Assembly (NCBI RefSeq): GCF_963082655.1
Contig: NC_081554.1
Span: forward strand, 64,756,602-64,820,601
Reading direction: 5' to 3'
Source of the DNA: Stomoxys calcitrans
Taxonomy: Eukaryota; Arthropoda; Insecta; Diptera; Muscidae
DNA length: 64,000 nt
A model generated the notes under the pieces. The model saw nothing but the letters and a program-made list of their open reading frames with translations, was not told the DNA's origin and searched no databases. Shown here one piece after another: positions 55,738-64,000 of the stretch. Numbering within the stretch: position 1 is the first letter of the stretch; each line of letters starts with the position of its first letter. Both the position numbers and the translations under genes were made by a program.

Positions 55738-57040
55738 ACATTTATTTGTGTTTGTTTGTTCCGAATAGACTCAAAAACGGCTCAACCGATTTTCATAAAA
55801 TGTTCACATATGGTAGAATTTGGCCCCCAGGTGAAAGGTACTTCATTGTGTGAAATTCGCGAGGTGGCGAACCCTGGCCCTAACTCCAATTCTCAAAAAC
55901 ACCAGATCTCGGAGATGGATATATCGATGTAAGCAAAATTTTGTATGCCCCCTTATGGTAACCCGGAAACACAAATTTGGTATAAAACTTTGGGGTAAAA
56001 TAACCGTGGGAACGCAAAACCCACAAAAACAGACATGTTTACCGAGTGTGACAATGAAGGGTATTTAAGAATAAAGTACGAATTTGATATAACAATTTGA
56101 CCTCAAGTGTCGGGGGCCCGCCCGGGGCACAATGGGGTAAAATTACCGTGGCGTGGCCCTACTTCATAACCCACCCAAACGGACATGTTTATCGAGTGTG
56201 ACAATGAAGGGTATTTAAGAGTAAATTATATTATATAACAATTGGACCCCAAGCGTCGGTGGTCCGCCCGAGGGACGCCCTACCCCAAAACCCACTAAAC
56301 GGACATGTTTACCGAGTGTGACAATATGAGAAAATGCGATATAACAATTTGAACCCAAGTGTCGGGGCCCGCCCGGGGGACTATGGGGTAAAATAACCGT
56401 GGCGACGCCTACCCCATAAACCAACCAAACGGAAATATTTACCGAGTGTGACAATGAAGGGTATTTAGGAGTAAAGTACGAATTTGATATAACAATTTGA
56501 AGCCAAGTGTCTGGGGCCCGGCTGGGGGGCGCCCTACCCCAAAACCCACCTAAACGGACATGTTTACCGAGTGTGGCAATATGGGTATTAAATGAAAGGT
56601 ATTTAAGAGAAGAGTACGAATGTGATATTACAATTTGACCACAAGTGGGTCACAAGGGGGCCCGCCCCATTCCCAAAAATCTTCCAAATATGAAATTTTT
56701 ACCAATTTGGCCAATATGGATATCAAATTAAAGGCCCAATTACCTTTCAGTAGAATGCAAAACTTTTACAAAAATTTGTGGTCGAGTCCCAGGGAGCCGT
56801 TCCACCTCAAAAAACATAGGCAAACGGACATGTAGGTTGATAGGGGCAATATGGGATTAAAACGAAAGGTATTTGAGAGTAGAATAGGAAACTTGTATAA
56901 TAAATTTGGGGTCTATTGCCAGGCGGGTCGGCCTACCTCAAAATGTTGGCCTATATAAATTATTTTCAAATTTGGACCATGTCAAAACGGGGCTCCAGAC
57001 ACTTAAAGGTGTAGCGAGTAACACCGGGCCAGCTAGTTTT
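55738..57040 (+). repeat. Dispersed repeat family E, copy 1
   Basis: Starts 'tttgtttgttccgaatagac' plus 'aaaaacggctcaaccgattt'. It then holds irregular subunits (roughly 110-160 bp) with 'ggacatgtttaccgagtgtg' and 'acaatgaagggtatttaaga' and GC-rich spacers, and ends 'caccgggccagctagt'. It has no coding content. The terminal CTAG before T is compatible with a Helitron 3' end, which is inference only. Confidence 0.7.
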
Positions 57041-58416
57041 TCATCATGAATCACTTTTAAAAATTAAGCGCAAGTTTCTTAAATACCGACTCTCATTTTT
57101 TTACTCTTGCATTAAAGAAATAGAAAACGCAAAGAAAATAATACCTATCGTGTCAGTCATATGTAGCGGAAGATGAAGCTTTACAGCCTCTAACGTTTAA
57201 AAAAATATTTTCCCATTAAATAGTTGCCAACTCATAGGGTATAGCAACAATGTAAAAAAGTTGAAATTACAATTTTCTCACGATTTTTTTTTACAAATCT
57301 TGCCATCATGTGAGGGATTATCGTGAGTTAGCAAAGATCGTTTCGAAATTAGCATTAATTTGTATTTCTTTAAAAAAAAAAAACACAAATTAATAGCAAT
57401 TTTCCTTGCTAGTCAAGACTGAAGGTGTAATGGCTTTTGCTAAGAAACAAAAAAAGAAGCATAGTAATTGTGGAAAAAACACCTGTTATTTAACGCTGAA
57501 AGATAATCACATTGAAAATGTTGTCGTGAAGTTGAATGGTGTTGCAAAATTTTGATTGCATATGGCAAAAGAGAGGAGGGAAGATCCATCATGTTTTCAT
57601 CACGTGGTTTTTCATAAAGCCCAGCAGACAGTTGGACGTTCCATGGAAACTTCTTATAAAGATATCATCATTTAATTAGATATTCACCAATGAATGCAGC
57701 ATTGAGTAGGAGAATGAGCTGCAGCAAATCTATCAATATTTTAAGGCTGAGTAACATTTTGTATTCTTGCCAGGCAAGTAGACAAAGGAAATGCCTTTAA
57801 AATAACTTGGTAAAATTTTGAGCAATTATATGATTCATGTAAAAGATAATAAAAATGCATGTCTTAAAAGTAAATAAATTCTTAAAATTTACAAAAACAC
57901 ATAACTCAAATATGAATACACATACATATGAGAATGCTTGCTTTGCAGTTGCAGTCTATGTGGGGTTTGAGGTAGTTAAATTATTTATCAATTTGTTTAT
58001 AATCTTAGTTTCAAATAAATCTAAAATTCTACAGCCAGAGCAAGCTATCGTAGAGACGTGCGTTGTTGCAAAAAATATTTAAATAAACGAAATTCAACGC
58101 CATGGAGAGAAGGCAATGTGTTTTTTCGATGATTTAAGTTGTTTTGTTTTCAAAACAATTAAAAATTATGCATCGCAAATACAATTATCGAACGACCAAT
58201 TTATGGACGGACAGTCGGAGTAACCCAAAACAACTACAGCATCCGGTAATTAGTTTTGTTTCAAATGCCATGGAATTTCTCTTGATGTTTGAAAGCAAAA
58301 AAAAAAAACACAAAACAAAAACAGCTTTGCAGCAATTGAAAGGAAATGGAGGAGAAAGAAACCTATTTGAAATATTAAAAAAAAAAAAACAATACTGAGA
58401 AATATTGAGTAAAATT
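57041..58416. other. AT-rich DNA, no gene seen
   Basis: Not visibly repetitive, with A-runs at about 57370-57385 and 58300-58310. Short frames lack recognisable domains. Confidence 0.4.
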
Positions 58417-58712
58417 GCAAATTTTGAACATGAACATTTCACTAAGGAACAGAGGAATATCAATAAGTGCAGTCCGATTCAAGTTTAAGCTCAATGATAA
58501 GGGGCCTCCTTTTTATAGCCGAGTTCGAACGGCGTGCCGCAGAGCGACACCTCTTTGGAGAGAAGTTTTACACGGCATAGTACCTCACAAATGTTGCCAG
58601 CATTAGGAGAGGAAAACCACCGCTGACAATTTTTCTCTCACCAGGATTCGAACCCTGGCGTTCAGTGTCATAGGCGGACATGGTAACCTCTGCGCTACAA
58701 TGGCCTTCCATT
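58417..58712 (-). mobile_element. SINE-1, full-length copy
   Basis: Best copy of the family. On the minus strand it starts 'ggccattgtagcgcagaggt' (box A 58682-58696), has box B ggttcgaatcc (58644-58654), then a 200-bp body and an end at 'gttcatgttcaaaatttgc'. The tRNA-like head of about 75 bp plus an unrelated body is the standard SINE layout. Confidence 0.85.
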
Positions 58713-58870
58713 TTAAGTATGTTATACATACATTTTAAAACAGAAATCGGTCAAAAATTTAAGTGTCTAGTGTTTCAAATCGGAAGATCACTTTATATGG
58801 GGGCTTATCCATTTATAGATCTTAATAAACGGCAACTGGTGTGGATGATGGAGGGTATAAGTGTTCTATA
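58713..58870. repeat. Family A fragment
   Basis: 'aaatcggaagatcactttat' and the end 'gatgatggagggtataagtg' mark a short, diverged family A piece beside the SINE. Confidence 0.5.
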
Positions 58871-59520
58871 GTGTGTATCAAACGGCGATCCTTCCAACAA
58901 AAGAAGTTCTGGATTATGAATGTATTGAAGACAGTTGGCATGATTGCCTTCACAGACAGGCAGGCAGTCATTAAATCTCCGACGTATGTAGTTCCGAACA
59001 TTAACACCTCAAATTTCAAAGAGATATGTCTACCCGTTCTCACACGGCATTTTTTTTCGATTTTCTCCCACTGTGCGTTGCCGTGGCGATTGGTCCTATA
59101 GACCAAGCTCGTTTGGTCACTAAGTGGACATTGATGTTGGACGCTACGTCCATATGTGGTTACAAAGACGGCGACGGGAAGAATTCTAGTACAAAAGCCT
59201 ACTACCAGCTGTTGCTACAAGGATGGCTCGAAGCTAGGGTAGAGACAGGGTACATTATGGATCCAGGGCCCAAGCTCTTCTATGGCTTGACTGATCATAG
59301 GATAGTCGTTTTGGTGGAGATCCGAGCAACCACGATATGTGCTAATATGCAATTTAGGAAGGGGATATTATCTCCGGCGCCCGCAAGGCTTACATAGAAT
59401 TCCAAACGCATGTACACAAGATAAGAGCGGACATATGGAGAACGCGAAATTGGTATCTTCCTGTTCCAATGTCCAGCCTTCGCAAAAGAAAGGCGAAACA
59501 ATTTAGTGAGCAAAAAATGA
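58871..59520 (+). pseudogene. Possible LINE remnant (RNase H-like)
   Basis: 58945-58985 translates to 'MIAFTDRQAVIKSP', which resembles the RNase H motif FSDSQAAIKSL seen at 10755. Upstream and downstream frames are broken, and I recognise nothing else with confidence. Confidence 0.3.
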
Positions 59521-59620
59521 AGAGTATTAAGGAATATATGAACAAGTAAAAAAGTGAACCCACCACCAAAGATTCTTCTAAAAAATTGCGCTCATGCATA
59601 TAGTATAGGGCCGTATAACA

Positions 59621-59680
59621 CTAATCGGGTTCATTTGGGGTTAATCGGGTTCATTTGGGGTTAATCGGGTTCATTTGGGA
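59621..59680 (+). repeat. 20-bp minisatellite, three copies
   Basis: Three units of 'taatcgggttcatttggg' with an exact 20-bp step (59621, 59641, 59661). The third runs into a family A subunit. Confidence 0.9.
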
Positions 59681-59890
59681 GCTATATCAGGTTATAGACT
59701 GATTTGGACCGTACTTAGCAAGTAATTGTTAGAGGACTTAACAGAACACTACGTATAAAATTTCTGCCGATTCAGATAACAATGAGGCTTCAAGAACTAG
59801 GGTTATAAATGAGCTATATCAGTGGTGGTGGTGGGCTGTGCATGGTGTGTTTTATGCCCCACCGTATGGTTATGGGTATAAAAACGCAGA
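59681..59890 (+). repeat. Family A fragment
   Basis: 'agctatatcaggttatagac', 'gatttggaccgtacttagca' and a worn right end near 59865-59880 ('ccgtatggttatgggtata'). Confidence 0.6.
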
Positions 59891-59914
59891 ATTTCTCATC
59901 AAGATCTTTTGGGG

Positions 59915-61975
59915 TTTCTTTATTTCTTTGTCAGTTTGTTTGTTTGTTCCGCATAGACTCAAAAACGGCTGAACCGATTACCTTGAAGTTTTAACAGATT
60001 GTGTAGGTTGGTCTGGAATGAAACATAGGCTATATAATTTTTTGATATCGGGAGGGGGGGGGGGGGGGGGGCACTCACCCCCTTACCCCAAGAGAACCAC
60101 CCAAAAATAAAAGTGGAGCGATCTTGACAATATGGGATTCAAATGAAAGGTATTCAAGAGTAGTGAACGAATTTCATAATAAAAGTTGAGTCCAAATACC
60201 CCAGCCCCAAAACCCCTTAAAATAGGTTTATTTGACGATCATGACAATATGGGACTCAAATGAAAGGTATTCGGGAGTAGATTACGAATATGGTCAAGAA
60301 GAAGCAATATAGCAATATGCTTTATAATTTGTTGATATCGGAAGGGGGCGAACCCACCCAGTTACCCCAAAAATGCCACCCAAAATCCCAAGTGGCCCGA
60401 TAAAGACAATATGAATATCAAATAAAAGGTATTGAAGAGTAGAATACAAATATGGTATTAAAAATTGGGCCCAAGTACCCAGGAAGTCGCCCTAACCCCA
60501 AAATGTTTGAAAACAGACAAATTGGTCGCCCATATCAATATGGGGCTTAAATGAAAGGTATTCGGGTGTAGATTACGAATCTTACATACAAAATCAGATC
60601 GAAGTGTAGGGGGTCACCCCACCCCAAAAAACTCCCCAATTGGATATATGACCCATCATGACTATATGAGACTCGGTTTGTTTGTTTGTTCCGTAGATTA
60701 AAAAAAAGGAAACATAGGTTATATAATTTTTGGATATCGGATGATGGCTGACCCTCCCCCTTATCTCAAAAACGCCACCCAAAACCAAAAGAGGACTGAT
60801 GGGCACAATATGGGTATCAAATGAAAGGTATTGGAGACCAAAAAATGAATATCATATTAAATTTTGGGTCCAAGTACCCAGCGGGCCCAAAAACTCTCTA
60901 AACAGAAATATTCGACGTTCCTATCAATATGGGACTCAAATGAAAAGTATCCGGCAGTAGATTACAAATATGGCATAAAAATTAGGTCCCAGTAATGGGA
61001 GGTCGCCTCACTCCCAAATACCCCCAAATGGGCATATCAGCCGACCATGGCTATATAGGATTTAAATGAAAAATATTTGGGAGTAGATTAAAAATATAAC
61101 ATTAACAATTGCGCACAAGTCAAGGTGGCTCTTTTCCTTCTAAAAATACTTCGAATAGATTAATTGACCCATTCTGGCAATATGGGACTCAAATGAAAGG
61201 TATTTGAGAGTAGAAAACGAATTTGATATCCAATTTTGGGGGTACGCTTTAAATCAACCGATAAACTGAACTTTATTTGCGACTATAGCAATATGGAGCG
61301 GTATTTGGGAGTAAAGAAGGAATTTTAAATCCTTTTTTTAGGGCAAAGTGCCTGTGGCCTCCCCAGCCCCAAAACACCCTCCAAACTGTTCAAACTTAAC
61401 GACCATGACAAAATGGGGTTCAAAGTAAAGGGATTTGGACACGAATTTGATATCCATTTTTGAGTCGAAATGTCTCCCCTAAGGGGTGGAAATGTATTGA
61501 TTTTCGGAAAATTCATTTTCGGGACAAAGTACCTGGGGTGCTTCCCACCTTTCACCACGAAATATAGATCACGAATCTTATATTTACTTTGATGGCCAAG
61601 TGGCCACCTCCGAAATACCCCTTAAAACCGAAATATTTACCAATACAGTAATATGGGGCTCAAAAGAAAGGCATTTGGGAGTAGAGAAAAAATTTCCCAG
61701 GAACCATAGTGCGACACCTCTTTGGGGAGAATTTTTTACATGACCATGCATGGTATGGTACCTCGCAAATGTCGCCAGCATTAAAAGAAGATAACCACCG
61801 CTTTAAATTTTGTCCGAAGTTCCGCCAGGATGTGAACGCAGGCGTTCAGCGTCATAGGCGGACATAGGCTACAGTAGCACGATATCCACTTTTAGGGCGA
61901 AGTGTTCCCACCCTAAATACATATTAGAGAATTAAAGAAGTCGCAGCGGAGCGTGTCCTGTCCAGCTAGTATTAT
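59915..61975 (+). repeat. Dispersed repeat family E, copies 2 and 3
   Basis: Heads at about 59935 ('tgtttgttccgcatagactc') and 60676 ('ggtttgtttgtttgttccgt'). Many irregular subunits carry 'caatatgggactcaaatgaa' and 'aggtattcgggagtagatta', interspersed with C-rich spacers. An 18-G run lies at 60054-60071. It ends 'tgtcctgtccagctagt' near 61970. A SINE-1 fragment is inserted at about 61698-61876. Confidence 0.7.
61698..61876 (-). mobile_element. SINE-1 fragment inside family E
   Basis: 'gtgcgacacctctttgggga', 'aatgtcgccagcattaaaag', then worn box B ('ggatgtgaacgc') and partial box A ('ggcggacataggctac'). Family E sequence resumes with 'gatatccacttttagggcga'. Confidence 0.65.
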
Positions 61976-63440
61976 ATATTATACATAATTCCAAGTGAAG
62001 TTGGGTTAACCCAACATGAATATGACAATTAAGTAACATGGAAAGGGTTTAAAGAATTCGATGCTTCCCTTCGAATTTATCGTCAATAAAAATTATAATA
62101 TTAACTAATAATTAAACGCGGCTATCCTTCCCTCCATCAATGTGACTCAATAAAGTATGCATGCATTTTTGCACAAAATAACAATAAAACTAAACAAATA
62201 TTTACAATTAAATACAAACAGACACACATTGAGAAAAGTCGAACCTAGTCAAGTCGGTAGTTTCGATGTTGGCATTTTGTGTCCGCATGTATTTATTAAT
62301 GAATGAAATGAAATGCAATGAATGAGTCAATGAAAATGAATGCACATTGGCCGGGGCAGTAGTAGTACGACGAGTATGGCACGCAGTGTGATTCTCGAAA
62401 AACACACAAATGTATGAATGAAAATGATTTTTCATTTTGCAACAAACCACGCCGCGCCACAAACAGGCCAGAAAAAAATTAACAAATGTGTATTTCTCTA
62501 AACGATGATGTTAATGATGTACACCATTCAATTTCGATGTAAACGATTTTTGTTTTTAATTTTAATGAAAATTGCATGCCACAAAGCAACAAAAATCCGA
62601 GAAAAAATTAAAGCCTTAAAAACAAATAATAATTTAAAATATTTTTCTAGCAACATTGTTGGCTCTGTGCAACTGTGCAAAATGGAATTGCCAGTGTGGG
62701 TGGTGGTTTCAATGGTGCAATTGGCCAGAAAATGTATGCATAATTTGAAAAAAATGACATGGTTTTCTGAAAATCAGTTACGCAAATTTGAATTTCCAAT
62801 CAAACTAAATTTTCCGTTTTAGCTAGCCACAAGGCATGTTTCCTTTTTGGCACTCATGTAACATGTTTATTTGGTTTAAAGCTGACTGATAGCCGCAAGT
62901 GGCCAAATGAACAGTGGCCTTTGCGTGTTTGTGGCACTTACATTGTTGCTTAATTTTTTTCGCGGTGTAAATATGATTTATTTGCATGATAATATTTTTG
63001 CTAGTTTGTCGCATAAAAAAAAAATTATTAATTAATTGAAAATAACAAAAAGAAACTACAATCGCACAACAAGTGGAAAATCGCATCAGGGCGCAAATGT
63101 TATATTCCCACGCTGTCAGCAAGGCAAACCAACTCCAGCAGGGTGTCGAAATTATTATCAGTTTACATTCTTGTTATTTATTTTTTTTTAACCAAATTTA
63201 AACATGAAATCTTAAAGGAAATATTTTTTGTAATAATAATCGAATACAATTTTTTATACAAGATTTTTTCAATACGATTGTGCTGAAACATTTATGGCAA
63301 TTAAAATTGGTATACAATTCATAAAACTATAACATTTGGGCACAAACATTTAAAAAATTTAAAGCTAATCGTGTTTTGGCAGAAACTTCATTCATAAAAA
63401 CTTTAAAATTAAAAAAAAATCGATAAACAATTGCACAACA
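61976..63440. other. AT-rich DNA, no gene seen
   Basis: Not visibly repetitive. It contains ATGAATGA-like runs near 62290-62345 and several long A/T tracts. Small frames have no recognisable domain. It may be tkv intron or upstream flank. Confidence 0.4.
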
Positions 63441-63442
63441 AA

Positions 63443-64000
63443 TTCTGTTAGAGGGTTAGGTTAGGTTTAAGTGGCAGTCTGCCATCAGACTAAATAATTG
63501 CAAATTTTTACCCATGAACATTCCACTAAGGAACAGGGGCAAACTCACATATCAATGAGTGCAGTCCGATTCAAGTTTAAGCTCAATGATAAGGGGCCTC
63601 CTATTTATAGCCGAGTCCGAACGGCGTACCGCAGTGCGACACCTCTTTGGAGAGAAGTTTTACAAGATGGTCTCGCCAGGATTCGAACCCAGGCGTTCAG
63701 CATCATAGGCGGACATGCTAACCTCTGCGCTACGGTGGCCTTCTCACTCACTTAGACGTTTTCGTCCATTGTGATACCACAGGAACAGAAGAAGTAAGAT
63801 GCCTTCTAGTTCCTACCGTTCAACCATCCAGATCGCTTTAAAAAGCCCAATAACTTGTGATCATCCGCTAAATCAGACAGGTTCTCAATGAAATGAGAAC
63901 CTAAAGTGGAACTCCTTCTAACTGCTAGTGCGAGACATACTCACAGAGGGTGTTCTTTAGTCTATTCTTCTTCGATGTCCCTACAGCTTCTACAAAAGTC
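63443..64000 (-). pseudogene. LINE 3' end, interrupted by SINE-1
   Basis: Minus strand. From 64000 down to about 63850 there is a broken C-terminal coding tail (Cys-rich, like 11230-11300), then a frame giving 'LLGFLKRSGWLNGRN' and the 3' UTR 'cctgtggtatcacaatggac' down to about 63748. The remainder of the tail ('ctgatggcagactgccactt' plus cctaa repeats) is at 63490-63443. SINE-1 lies between. Same family as 10690-11515. Confidence 0.75.
63497..63744 (-). mobile_element. SINE-1 inserted in LINE tail
   Basis: Head with box A 'tagcgcagaggttagcatgt' and box B ggttcgaatcc (about 63680-63690). The body has an internal deletion: 'cttgtaaaacttctctccaa' follows 'ctggcgagaccat' directly. It ends 'gttcatgggtaaaaatttgc'. 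It is nested in the LINE 3' UTR, so it is younger than that LINE. Confidence 0.8.

Noticed and set aside
58620..58712. A genuine tRNA gene on the minus strand.
   Set aside because: The same head with the same 200-bp body recurs several times in the window in decayed form, as expected for a SINE.
59026..59397. 123-codon ORF as a gene.
   Set aside because: No recognisable domain, flanked by repeat fragments, and overlapped by an equally long frame; possibly LINE debris.
60054..60071. 18-base G run as a regulatory G-quadruplex.
   Set aside because: It lies in a C/G-rich spacer of a dispersed repeat with no nearby gene; homopolymer length is also prone to sequencing error.

Overview
This 64-kb window is eukaryotic DNA from a dipteran fly, most likely a calyptrate (muscoid) fly. 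The two genes that can be read closely match Drosophila proteins: a troponin C of the TpnC25D type and the BMP type I receptor thickveins. Both have introns, and everything else is dense repetitive DNA of a kind typical of large muscoid genomes. The order identification is firm; the family-level one is inference from repeat style.

Layout. 1-9.4 kb is a patchwork of dead non-LTR retrotransposons (LINEs), a palindrome-rich GGTATT element, dispersed repeats with 153-bp subunits, tRNA-derived SINEs and a 1.2-kb segmental duplication. 9.46-10.04 kb holds the last two coding exons of TpnC25D on the + strand. 10.2-11.6 kb holds decayed repeats and a LINE 3' end. 11.64-35.93 kb is one uninterrupted 24-kb satellite array with a 351-bp unit and nested higher-order structure. 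36-44 kb contains another GGTATT element, a broken RTE-like LINE, AT-rich DNA and a three-copy 337-bp tandem repeat. 44.46-46.01 kb holds the last two coding exons of tkv on the - strand. 46-64 kb is probably tkv intron and/or upstream DNA, and is again mostly dispersed repeats, SINEs and LINE remnants separated by AT-rich DNA without recognisable genes.

TpnC25D and tkv converge (3' ends facing) across 34.4 kb of almost pure repeat. In Drosophila both are associated with polytene region 25D, so this looks like conserved microsynteny blown apart by repeats. The first exons of both genes lie outside what I can identify.

The most notable signals are as follows. The satellite carries two matches to the FTZ-F1/ERR nuclear-receptor half-site in most units, and its short-unit spacing shows 2.03-kb and 3.1-kb higher-order periods. 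Two clusters of perfect TATCGATA (DREF-type) octamers, carried on a repeat, bracket the tkv exons. A second SINE family appears to share its 3' tail with a local LINE family. Two local inverted duplications look like template-switch scars. I found no RNA genes, CRISPR arrays or bacterial-type systems.
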